DNA of 64,000 bases from CAYWXK01 sp964462515 (GTDB lineage Bacteria > Planctomycetota > Phycisphaerae > Sedimentisphaerales > Anaerobacaceae): assembly GCA_964462515.1 (NCBI GenBank), contig CAYWXK010000019.1, forward strand, positions 1-64,000, read 5' to 3'. Shown here one piece after another: positions 24,824-35,200 of this stretch (positions are counted from its first letter, which is position 1; each line of letters starts with the position of its first letter). The position numbers and the translations under genes are program-made. The notes under the pieces are model-generated. The model saw nothing but the letters and a program-made list of their open reading frames with translations. It ran no database searches and was not told where the DNA came from.

Positions 24824-25576
24824 ATGACAATGGCAGGCGAGAAGCTGCTCGGCTTTATAATGGTGCTGACGAGGGTCTCAGCATTTTTTATGGTGCTGCC
24901 TGTTTTTGGATGGGCCGCCATCCCGGTGCGAATAAAAGTTGCGTTAGCGCTTATAGTAGCGATTTTTTTCTCGATAGTAACGCCTGTGGGCATCGAGGCC
25001 AGAGACATCTGCATATTCGAAGCAATGCTAATGGTAGTGAACGAAGTATTCTACGGTCTGGCGCTGGGATTAGTATTTGCTATTATTTTTGGTGTGGTCA
25101 AATTCGGCGGGCAGATTATCGAGCGGCAAATGGGGTTTGCTATGGCTGAAATTCTGGACCCCTTTACCGATGAGAGCGAACAGCCGCTGGCAAATCTGTT
25201 TGAAATGATATTCATAATCTTATTCTTGAGCGCCAACGGACATCATTTATTTTTGTTGGTTATATCGAAAAGCTATGAGGCATTTCCTGCAGGCAGTATC
25301 CCGACGGCAGCAACACTAGCAGGCGGAATGGTTGAGGCAGGGTCAACAATGCTGACCGCGGGTCTAAAATTTGCTGCCCCGATACTGGCGGCGCTTCTGT
25401 TATTGATGGTGGTTCTTGCGGTGTTGGCACGTGTGGTGCCTGAGATGAATATCCTATTTATAAGCTTTCCGGTGTGCATAGGGGTGGGGCTGCTGACAGT
25501 AACAATTTTTCTGCCATTTATAAACGATTTTGTCGGTGAATTCGCCGGTTTGATGGGAAAACTGCTGCCTTTGTAG
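24824..25576 (+). CDS. fliR: flagellar export gate protein FliR
   Basis: 250 residues, six or so TM segments. It has FMVLTRVSAFFMVLPVFGWAAIPVRIKVALAL at the start and IIFGVVKFGGQIIERQMGFAMAEILDP in the middle, both characteristic of FliR. It closes the FliPQR channel with one copy per gate. In most operons flhB follows at once; here a 368-bp repeat-filled gap intervenes. Confidence 0.95.
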   Translation: MTMAGEKLLGFIMVLTRVSAFFMVLPVFGWAAIPVRIKVALALIVAIFFSIVTPVGIEARDICIFEAMLMVVNEVFYGLALGLVFAIIFGVVKFGGQIIERQMGFAMAEILDPFTDESEQPLANLFEMIFIILFLSANGHHLFLLVISKSYEAFPAGSIPTAATLAGGMVEAGSTMLTAGLKFAAPILAALLLLMVVLAVLARVVPEMNILFISFPVCIGVGLLTVTIFLPFINDFVGEFAGLMGKLLPL

Positions 25577-25680
25577 ATAAAATGTGCCAGACCAAAAAGC
25601 TAAATCATAAAGAACGTAAAACTAAGGTATTCTTTTTCTCAGATACAACTTTATGGATTTTTATCCGGCTCACGAACGAT

Positions 25681-25902
25681 GAGCTGGATTCCCGCTTTCG
25701 GGGCAGTTGCCAAACAGGAGATTGCTTCGTCCGTCCCACACCAAAGTTTGGTGCGGGACTCCTCGCAATGACAAACATAGCGTTTTTACGTCATTGCGAG
25801 GCCTGCGACCTGTCCTGAGCGAAGTCGAAGGGAGCAAGGCCGTGGCAATCTCAATCCTACACAGTAGGCTTTGTCAACAGCCCCTTTCGCAGGAATGACA
25901 AT
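25681..25902. repeat. nested dispersed intergenic repeat between fliR and flhB
   Basis: The 368-bp gap 25577-25944 holds no recognisable gene. GGATTCCCGCTTTCG (25687 on) and TTTCGCAGGAATGACA (25887 on) look like the two halves of one well-known repeat type. Between them lies a second element with GATTGCTTCGTC ... CCTCGCAATGAC and CATTGCGAGGCC ... GGCCGTGGCAATC arms. A near-perfect hairpin occupies 25733-25759 (GTCCCACACCAAA / TTTGGTGCGGGAC). CTGTCCTGAGCGAAGTCGAA is also a widely met repeat word. One element appears to have inserted into another. Confidence 0.7.
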
Positions 25903-25944
25903 CAACACTTAACTTGCAAAAAACATTGCTAATAAGAATGGATT

Positions 25945-27021
25945 ATGGCGGAAAGACCGGCTGCTGAAAAGACAGAATACCCGACCCCGAGAAGGCTAGA
26001 GAAGGCCAGGCAAAAAGGTCAGGTGCCGCTTAGCGAAGAAATGGCTTCTATTGCGACACTGCTGGCACTGGCGGCAGTAATGTTTTTAACAGGGCCTGGC
26101 TTTTTGCGATGGTCTATCACGCAGGTAACACAGGGATTGTCAGGCGCAAGCAGTGTTTTTGGTGACAGCAAATCCTTTCTGGATTTTGTAGAAACAAAAA
26201 CTACGGATTGTATATTAGCTATATGTCCGATTCTCGCTGCACTATTTGTGGGGTCTTTGTTAGGCTCTGTGTTAGTGAGCGGTTTTAATTTCGCACCAGA
26301 AGCGATAAGCCTAAAGTTTGACCAGCTAAATCCAGTAAGAGGATTTGAGAGGCTCACCGACAGCCGGGCTATCGCAAAACTTGTGGCATCTATATTCAAG
26401 TTACTTTTTGTGTCGTTAATTGTGTGGGTTTACATTCGCAACAGGCTTGATGCACTTGCTGCGATTCGATGGGTCTGGTCTATAGAAATTCTTACAGTGG
26501 TTGCAAAAATGATAATGGGCCTTTTGATACGCATCGGAATTGCGCTACTTGCCATAGCTCTTGCCGACACCTTTTATCAGAAATGGAAATATATCGAAGA
26601 ATTGAAGATGACGCGTCAGGAAGTCAAACAGGAACGAAGGGACTTAGAGGGTGCGCCGGAGATTAAAAGCCGAATCCGAAGGATTCAGTTTGAGATGGCC
26701 AGGAAGCGTATGCTGCAGGAGGTGCCGAAAGCCAATGTGGTTCTTGTGAACCCGACTCACATAGCAGTTGCACTGCGTTATGAAGTCAAGACGATGGAGG
26801 CGCCGATATTGGTGGCCAAAGGGGCAGACTATCTTGCAGAAAAGATACAGGAAATCGCACGTGCTTACGGTGTGCCTATTGTAAGAAGGCCGCAATTAGC
26901 AAGAACCATATATTCAACGGTAGAGCCGGGCAATCCTATACCAGAAGCTCTATACGTAGCAGTAGCAGAGATATTAGCTATGATTTACCGCCTGCGGCAT
27001 AGAAAAGCAAACAAGCGATAA
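25945..27021 (+). CDS. flhB: flagellar export switch protein FlhB
   Basis: 358 residues. The N-terminal AEKTEYPTPRRLEKARQKGQVP is the classic FlhB start. Four TM segments follow, then the cytoplasmic domain with the autocleavage motif NPTH at residues 269-272. FlhB switches export from rod/hook to filament substrates after cleavage and contact with FliK. Normal length. It ends the long plus-strand operon; the fliD gene converges on it 45 bp later. Confidence 0.96.
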   Translation: MAERPAAEKTEYPTPRRLEKARQKGQVPLSEEMASIATLLALAAVMFLTGPGFLRWSITQVTQGLSGASSVFGDSKSFLDFVETKTTDCILAICPILAALFVGSLLGSVLVSGFNFAPEAISLKFDQLNPVRGFERLTDSRAIAKLVASIFKLLFVSLIVWVYIRNRLDALAAIRWVWSIEILTVVAKMIMGLLIRIGIALLAIALADTFYQKWKYIEELKMTRQEVKQERRDLEGAPEIKSRIRRIQFEMARKRMLQEVPKANVVLVNPTHIAVALRYEVKTMEAPILVAKGADYLAEKIQEIARAYGVPIVRRPQLARTIYSTVEPGNPIPEALYVAVAEILAMIYRLRHRKANKR

Positions 27022-27039
27022 AAAATACTCGTGACGGCA

Positions 27040-27057
27040 GCCTGTATTCTACCAGGC
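27040..27057. terminator. small hairpin between convergent flhB and fliD
   Basis: GCCTG (27040-27044) and CAGGC (27053-27057) with an 8-base loop, in the 45-bp gap between the flhB and fliD stop codons. The stem is short and without a clear T-run; it may act as a weak bidirectional terminator. Confidence 0.3.
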
Positions 27058-27066
27058 GATTATCTA

Positions 27067-29097
27067 TTATGTGGTGCTGAAACCGAAAGCGTTCATCTGC
27101 ATCTGTATCAAGGCTAAGGTCCTCTCGAGGCGCGCAAATCGAGCTACTAACCTTGCTTCGACAGTAACGAGGCGGTTTTCCTCAACCAGAATTTTGTCCT
27201 GAAGTTGCTTTATGATGTCGCTGACATGCTCCTGGTCGATTTGCATAGAGCCGGTCGTAGCATTAAGCATTCTGTCGAGAGCATCCTCCACTGCTCCGGC
27301 GAAACCCTGTTTTACCCTGACAGTAGCTGTGAAGGTGCCATCCTGACTTAAATCGACACTGAGCTGCAGGCCGTTTTCAGGATACAGAGGGTCGCCATTT
27401 TCATCGAAAGAGCTGTTACCGGTAACAACGTTGCCGCTATAGGATGCATTGCGATATGCGGATTCGGTGGAAAGTTTGATTCTGGCGCTGGTTATAGCAC
27501 CGCCGCTTACCGTCACCTCAACATTATAGGTGCCTGCTGTGGTGTAATCGGCACTTGCGCCGTAGAACTCAATAGTGTTGCTGTTACTTGTGCCTGTTTT
27601 ATCTGCGCCAATTAGAGCAAGCACAGCGGTATAGTCTTCTGCTATGGCTTTTTCAAAGTCGGCAGTATCTAAGCTCAGGAAACCGTCGCGGTCAAGCTCA
27701 AGACCTATCTGAGCGGGCGTCAGGAATGAGTCGATGTCCTCTATAAATCCGCTGGTTTGAGCGATAAGAGGAGTGCTAAGCTGTGACCTTATAGCTGAAA
27801 CGACATAATCTCCCATCAGGACGCCGGCGGTTTTTAGAACATCGTTGTAGCCGGTCTTTTCCCGAATGCAGACAACAGCAGCATTATAGCCACTAACCAG
27901 GGCATTCAGTTTCTCTTTGACTGACTCGATGTCCCTTGTCAGATTGACCTGGACGGTGCCCGTGTCGTGCAAGTGAAGGGTGACACCGTGAATGACATCA
28001 TCTACAGTATTAGAGCTTCTCTGGAACCACTCGCCTGGTGCTGTAGGATAACCATCAACCTTGAACTGACAATCCTGAGCTGATTGGGTTTCGGTGAAGT
28101 CAGTGGGGGCAAAACCGGCGAGGTCCGCTGTAACAGAGCCACCTTGCGTTAACCGGCTGATGGCAGGGATGTCAAAAGTTGTTGAACCTGAACCCGGATT
28201 GTAAGTCAAAGTAAGCTCCATCTGGCTTATGCCGCTGGTATGGTCGGTAAGGCATATCCGGCCATTAACTAAAGTTGCGGTAGCGGTTTCGCCAAATGCA
28301 TCGTTTATTTCCTCAATAAGGTGGCCGAGTTTGGTATTCTCATTGATGCTGTAGTTTTGATTTACGACTGTTCCATCGTGGAGTTTTCCACTAATGGTAA
28401 TATACTCGTCGCCGACAAGCGTTCCACTAAACTGGTCGAGGTCGATAATCCTGGAGGCAAGTGTTGCATTATCGGTATCGACCGTAAAAGCAGATTGGGC
28501 CTGCCAGACCTCGGTATTGCTTGCGTTGATGGAAACTTGATAATCGGAGCCGGGGTCATTGCCGTTCAGCACCAGATGATAAGCGTTATTGTAGTAGAGC
28601 AGATTTGCTGTAACGCCGGGATTGTTGGCATCATTATTGATAAGACCGGCGAGTTCCTGAAGCGTCGTGGTCGAGGTGGTGGTCAGGACAGTCTCCTGAT
28701 GATTGTAAGAATAAATGAAAGTGCCTGCTCCGACATAATCTTCGGCGTATTTTTTGCCATTTGTGTGGACCCACCGCTCGGCATTGGCTAACTGATTGAT
28801 GACTACGGTGTGATTACCTTCAAAAGCATCGTAGGCGGCTTCAGCGGTCAAAATATCGGCGTCACTGGAAGCGACTTTGAAGGCGCGAAGTCTATCGGCA
28901 TCGGAAAGGGCTCTGACAGAAGTTCTAAGGGTTTCGAGCTTAGTTTCGAGGCTACTAAGCGCATCTTCTCTTTTTTCCCAGAGGCTTTTTCGGGTTTGGT
29001 ACATATTGAGGGTGCGGCGCTCAACAGATAAAAGTTGAGCGATTAGCGTATCTGTGTCGATGCCTGTAAAAAGGCCCGGAAAATGCAAAGTTGCCAC
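27067..29097 (-). CDS. fliD: flagellar filament cap protein FliD
   Basis: 676 residues. The N-terminal domain starts LHFPGLFTGIDTDTLIAQLLSVERRTLNMYQTRKSLWEKREDALSSLETKLETL, the FliD/HAP2 N-terminal coiled region. The C-terminal domain has EDALDRMLNATTGSMQIDQEHVSDIIKQLQDKILVEENRLVTVEARLVARFARLE. Between them are about 450 residues of beta-rich domains with flagellin-hook-IN-like segments (YSINENTKLGHLIEEINDAF). It is longer than usual (about 450). FliD caps the growing filament and directs flagellin folding. A sigma-28-like promoter lies about 80-105 bp upstream. Confidence 0.92.
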   Translation of the reverse strand: MATLHFPGLFTGIDTDTLIAQLLSVERRTLNMYQTRKSLWEKREDALSSLETKLETLRTSVRALSDADRLRAFKVASSDADILTAEAAYDAFEGNHTVVINQLANAERWVHTNGKKYAEDYVGAGTFIYSYNHQETVLTTTSTTTLQELAGLINNDANNPGVTANLLYYNNAYHLVLNGNDPGSDYQVSINASNTEVWQAQSAFTVDTDNATLASRIIDLDQFSGTLVGDEYITISGKLHDGTVVNQNYSINENTKLGHLIEEINDAFGETATATLVNGRICLTDHTSGISQMELTLTYNPGSGSTTFDIPAISRLTQGGSVTADLAGFAPTDFTETQSAQDCQFKVDGYPTAPGEWFQRSSNTVDDVIHGVTLHLHDTGTVQVNLTRDIESVKEKLNALVSGYNAAVVCIREKTGYNDVLKTAGVLMGDYVVSAIRSQLSTPLIAQTSGFIEDIDSFLTPAQIGLELDRDGFLSLDTADFEKAIAEDYTAVLALIGADKTGTSNSNTIEFYGASADYTTAGTYNVEVTVSGGAITSARIKLSTESAYRNASYSGNVVTGNSSFDENGDPLYPENGLQLSVDLSQDGTFTATVRVKQGFAGAVEDALDRMLNATTGSMQIDQEHVSDIIKQLQDKILVEENRLVTVEARLVARFARLERTLALIQMQMNAFGFSTT

Positions 29098-29175
29098 TTT
29101 TGTCTCCTTTTATTGCTTCTATGGTTTTACAATAGATGCCAAGCAGTTGTTGTAAGCATACGTTTCCAGCCTTTA

Positions 29176-29202
29176 TTATCGTTAAAAACCACGTTTACTT
29201 GA
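29176..29202 (-). promoter_or_regulatory. possible sigma-28 promoter of fliD
   Basis: On the minus strand TCAAGTAA-N11-AACGATAA, matching the sigma-28 consensus at 11 of 16 positions with the correct 11-base spacer, about 80-105 bases before the fliD ATG. The CGATAA core is intact but the -35 half is weak. Confidence 0.35.
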
Positions 29203-29236
29203 CTAACTATCATTTGTTTAGCACATAGCTTATAAA

Positions 29237-32200
29237 TCAAACCGGCTGACAGGCAGCTTGTTGTTCTGTCTGCATAAATCTTGCACGGATGAGCTGAGAG
29301 TTACGCAATAACTGCTGGAGTATGCGATTGTCCGGGTCTGCCTGGAGGCAGTCTTCAAGCTCTGAACAGGCCAGGTTAAAAGCTGTTTTTGCGCACTGGG
29401 GCGAGTTTGATTTCATATAGGCAGAGCCTATTGATAGACAAGTTACTGCGGTCAGGCATTTGGCCCACACCTGCCGTCTGTCGGGAGCTACTTTGTCCCA
29501 TTGGACATCCGGAAAAAGCTCATCATATCTAAATGTTTCGGTAAACCTCTTGAAAACCTCAAAATGGTGCTTTGCTTTCTGTTCTGTCGAATTTGCCGAC
29601 AGACTATCGCGTGTCATCCGGCGCAGGTAAAAAGAACCCTTCAGGTGGTGCGCCTTCAAACAATTCTGAACGAATCTGCGAATCATATCGTAATCTTCAG
29701 CTACGAGCAATTTCTCATCAAAAAGACCGATTTTATCGAAAACGCTTTTTCTTATACAGGTTCTAAACGGCACCACGGGGAAGCCACAGCGAAATAGGTC
29801 TCTGATAAGTAACTTTCGGTCCGAATACTCGGGCCGCTTGATAAAATGAATAGTATTATCGTTTTCGTTGATAAGGCAGTCATCGCAATAGATAAGGTCG
29901 GCCTCCGGATGCCTGTCAAATTCCTGCAAATGTTTGCTTATGAAATCCGGTGTCATCATATCATCGGAATCGAGCTTGATTAGATAAGCGCCTTTAGAGT
30001 TTTTTATTCCAAGATTGTGTGCACTTGCAAGGCCTTTATTTTGCTGATAGAAGTATTTGATTCTTTTGTCGTGAAAAGAGCGAATTTTATCTTCAGTTAG
30101 GTCTGTAGAGCCATCGTTAATAACGATAAGCTCAAAATCCTGATAGTCTTGAGCCAGGACGCTTTTAATTGCTTTTTCGATGAACCTGTCTGCGTTGTAG
30201 GCAGGCATAATTACTGAAACTAATGGATTCATCTGCCCACCGGAAACATCGGGCGCAACCTGTGTCGGCGCCCGGCGTCGCTGGTTTTCAAAATGGTCGG
30301 TGAGAAATTGTTTTGCGATGGGGTTGCTGTGGTTCTGGTTTTCGCGCTCAAGATACTTTAGGCAGAGCTCTTTTTTATCGATTGCGAAATATGCCTTCGC
30401 ACGTAAGAAGTCAAAGTCTTTGAAGTTTTTTGGCAAATCCGGAACCATTATCTCCAGGGCGTCCAGCGTCGTTATGCAGGTTACATTTTGATGTTGATTA
30501 AAGTTTTTTGCCGCCCGGCCGACCATAATAGTAACGTAGTTGTTGTCGAGAGGCTCGCTTTCCCACTGCTGGAAGAGGCGGCCATACCGCGCAATAAAAT
30601 CGCCGCATTTACAATTTCTAAGCTCTGCTTTTATATCAACGGCTGGGTCTTTGCGGACTTTTTCTCTAATCTGTAAGAATTTCTGCATCCAGTATGTCTG
30701 GAATTTTGCTCTGCGGTTTCTTGGGTCCAGATACGGCAGCAAGCCCTGCTGGGACATAAGGTGCTCTCTTTTGAGGGTAAGATACTCGGGGACATTTTTG
30801 AATTTTATTTCGCTGGTGCACAGGGCGTATTCAGCGGCCTTCGCAAGCCATAACTTATCAGAGCCGTATGGGTGGTCATCATAAAGGCCGATTGCATCAA
30901 ACATATTTTTGCGGATGATGGCTGAGCCGTGCCAGCAGATATAAAGAGTCGAGGAATACTTTTCCAATATTTCATCGTGCATAACAGGCAGGTCGATTCT
31001 GTCGGCATATTCGAGGCCTGTAAATTCATCTACGAAAGTTCGATAAAATGAGCCGACAACTGCGAGGCGTTCATCGCTGGTTATCGCGTCATAAAGTGCC
31101 TGGAGCTTGGCAGGACACATATTGTCGTCTGCATCCTGGATTACGATAAAGTCGGAATTTGCCCGCTCGATTGCGAAGTTTCTCCTGACATAAGGTCCTT
31201 TATTTTCTTTGAAGAAATACGGCTTTATTCTGCCGTCCATCGCGGCATATTTTTCGATTATTTCTCTGGTGCTGTCGGTGCTGGCATCATCAAGCAGGAA
31301 AAGCTCCCAGTCGGTTAAGGTTTGATTTCTGACACTGTCGATACACTCCGGCAAAAATTTTTCACAATTATAGCAGGATGTAATTATGGAGACTTTAGGT
31401 CTGGTTATCGGCTTAGAAACCGGAGAACAGGCTGATGGTTGGGTGACAGTCGCAGCAGCTACTATCGGTTGTGGTGCTGTTTGGGTCTTGGCGGAAGGTT
31501 GGAAGATGTCGTGTATTTTTGCAGCTACTGCTTCGATGCTGAATTTCTCAGCGAGCATTTCTCTTGCCTTTGTGCTAAATTGTTTCCAGAGGGAAATGTC
31601 ACTTAGCAGATGTAAACACTTTTGAGCAAACTGCTGAGGGTCGTTTGCGATAAAGCAGTTCCGGCTATCGACAAAATCAAATCCCTCCGCCCCGATTTCG
31701 GTAGTTACGATAGGCGTTCCTGCTGCGGCTGCGATGCCGAGCTTGCCCTTCATTCCTGCTCCGTAAAGCATCGGGCAAACAAATACTTTATAATCGGCAA
31801 CAGCAGCCTCGACATCTTTTACATAACCTATGACTTTGACGTTAGGATTAGCCTCAAATTCGGCCCTGAATCTTTCGGAGTTGAAGCCGATGATGTGGAA
31901 TTGGAGGTCCGGACGACTGTGAATAATAAGAGGGAAAACCTGCTTGAGGAACCACCTGACAGCATCGGTATTATGAGCGATATGCAATGCGCCGAGAAAA
32001 CATATATTGTTTCGCTGCTGGAAATCTGGTGTCTGCGATAATATCGTATGGATATTCGGTATTACGGTAACGTTACGAATTTCGCTGATACTTTCGAGTA
32101 TATCGTGTTTCTCGGCCTCGGTAACTGTGAGCACTCTATCAGCTAACGGATAAAGCTGCTTTTCAATCTCAAGAAATTGATTCGCTTTTGAGAGGTCTTT

Positions 32201-35200
32201 GCCATCTTGCGATACATTGAATTTCCTGATGAGCTTTTTGTAATGGAAATCCATCGTATCAACTATGATTTGCGTGCTGTTATAGCTGGACTTTAGCCAT
32301 CTGGATAAAGCAACGGCAAAGCGGCTGTAATCCGTGTCCCACAGATTGGTTATCCATACATAATCGACCTTATGTATCCTGTTTGAATTAAAGTAGTCAA
32401 TAAAGCCATTTAATGCCGGTTGGAGGAAAACAAAATTTACCGCCCCATCAAAGGCTTTTTTGTATATGTCGTCGTTATCGGTTTTCTTGAAATACAGGTA
32501 ATCAATCTTATGGCCGGCTTTTATCAGGATTTGCAGTATCCGATATATCCTTAAATTAGCGCTTGTCCTGTCAAAGACCGGCAGAACATCGCTTATAAAA
32601 GTAATTCTTTGTTGCCGGTTTCGCCCTTCGTCCTTTGTCGTTTGTCCTTCGGATACTTTGCTGCCTTCAACTGCTTTCATTTGCTCGATATACCCTTTTA
32701 ATAGATAGCCGCGGAAGCAATGACCATAAACAATATAAAGCGACTTGAGGTATTTATCGAGGTCAGCGACTTGAGTGTGAGATTGGGTCTTCAGGAACGA
32801 TTCAAATTGGATTACTTTTTTAGTCCATTCATCCAAAAATGTTGCATATTTATTGTAATATTCGCCGTCTGCATCCTGAAGCTGATAACGAGGGATGATT
32901 AATTCAGGATGTGCGCGGGCCACAACATAAAGTGCCCTGCCTTGCATAACGCGACGTTTGCAAAAGCTTTCAAAATCGATTGGCCTTAAGATAAAACTTT
33001 TAGCATTGGCATTATAAAGGACTCTAACGCCTTTAGGCATAAGACGGCAAACCAGCTCGGTATCTTCATAGCCGAATTTCAAACGCTCATCGAAAGGCCC
33101 TTCAAGACTTTTTAATAGCGATAGCTTTGCTGACACTAAGCCCCCCCACCACTTCCATACCTCATAGAACTTATCGTGCTCCAATCTGTTATAACAGAAA
33201 TATTCACCTCCCACCCTGCTAACATAGTGCATCAGTGGAGTTACCTGCAGGTCTTTGTGCCAGTCAAGATGTCCGAGGACTGCTACGTGCTGGTCGGGAT
33301 TTTCCCGGTGACTGCGTAAATGCTCGGCAACCAGCTCGGCTGAGGGGACATCGTCATCATCACTAAAAAGGACGAACTGTCCCTGTGCTGCTTTTATTCC
33401 GTTGTTGCGGGCTGCGGCAAGTCCACTATTTTGCTGGTAGATATATTTTATATTTATTAAGGAATTGAATTTATCGGCAATCTCTTTTACCGGCGGCTGG
33501 GAACCATCGTCAATGACAATAACCTCAAAATCCTCTCTGGAAACCGTTTGATTGGCAAAGCCAATGAGAATTCTTTCCAGTAATTGCGGTCTGTTGAATG
33601 TAGTTAGAACGACAGATATTTTTGTTGCATTGTCCTTTGCAATTTCTTTCGACTGCGAAAAATTACCGCATAAGGTTTTTCCCACTTTGCAAAAGCCTTT
33701 CTTAAAAATAAAGCAGATACTTAAAAAGAAATGAATGGATTCTATACACTGTGCAAAATAGCCAGGCTCATTTTTTTCGAGAGAGTGCGATATTGGGGCT
33801 TGATTGCCGCACCCGGTTTGTCCTCTATTATTTACTTCATCGATTAAATCCTTCAAAAACTCAACGGTTGTATTATGTTCACGAAGTCCGCCGCCATATC
33901 TTTCCCAATAAGAAGTATGCAAGTCCTCAATCACGTATATCCCATCGGCGTTAAGATATGGAAATAAAATCTTAAAGCTCGTAAGCTGTTGCTCCATAAA
34001 GTGCCCACCGTCATCGATGATAATATCAAAGCCGCCCGCGACCTCGTCGGCGAAGGATTGAAGGAATTTTTCATCTGCCTGATTGCCAACAATTATTTTA
34101 ACTCTGTCGCCAGCCAGCTTCAGACAATCCGGATTTATGTCGATTCCGAAAATCTCTGCGTTTGGAAAGAACTCTTCCCACATCCTCAAGGACCGTCCCT
34201 GGTCAACGCCGATTTCCAAGAGCCTTAATTTTTTTTCTCGGAGAGCCGAAAAGTAATTAAAGTAGTGCCTGGTATATTTATGACATAAAGAACTTTTATC
34301 CGTGCCATACTTTATTGCGATTTTATCCAAAAGATTATTCGCATCGGCGCTGCCAATGTTATCTTTATCGTCAGTCTGTTCAGCAGCGGTCTCCAATTTA
34401 TTCTCCGATGGCAAACACATATCTTTGATATTTACGATTTTTTCTTGAGGCATACGATAGTTTTTTATCTGGTGCAGCTCAGGCGATTGATACTCCTGAG
34501 CCAGACGGTGTCTTATATCTGCTACCTTGTATCCATCCAGCTCTGCGTTGTCGTCAAGAACCGTTACTCGCGAGGCATACCAGTAGTGCCTTACCAATTT
34601 ATTGACCAAGCTTGAGCGAAGAGCGCAAGAGCCGTTGTAGTCATGAGCGACTTTTACTATCGGTATGTCCCCAAGCAGGCAATCCCAGGTTAATAATCCC
34701 CCAACATCCCAGAAGGGCCATTGACTTCTAAAGTCTATCTGGAATTTAGAGCCAATCACCTGCTGGTCAATTACCATGCAGCAGGGATGAATAGCAGAGC
34801 TTATAATATCTTGTGAATCGGGGAATCTGGCAGGCCCTATCAAACCTGCTTTCTGGTTATTTAACTGCTGAACGAGGTCTTGCAGCCAGTTTTCTTTTAG
34901 CCCGATAGCATCGCTGTCCATAGCAGCTATGTATCTGAAGCTTCTTATAAACGCCAATGCCTTTTGAAGGCCGTCGCCGTGACTTTTGCACTTGCTGTCG
35001 AACCAGTTGTCAACCAATCCCTCTTTCAGAACAGCTTGTTTAAAATCCTCCACATTCTTTGTTGAGTTATTCACCGCTACAATATGATTTGGAAAACCGG
35101 CAAGTTTCTTTATGGACCTGAAGCACAATTCCGTGAACTTTGTCTCATTGAAAACTGAAACCAGTATCGCAACGCTTTGCTCCTTTGGTTCGATTTGCCG

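Noticed and set aside
28321..28791. 156-codon open frame antisense to fliD
   Set aside because: Lies wholly within the well-supported fliD gene and has no recognisable domain.
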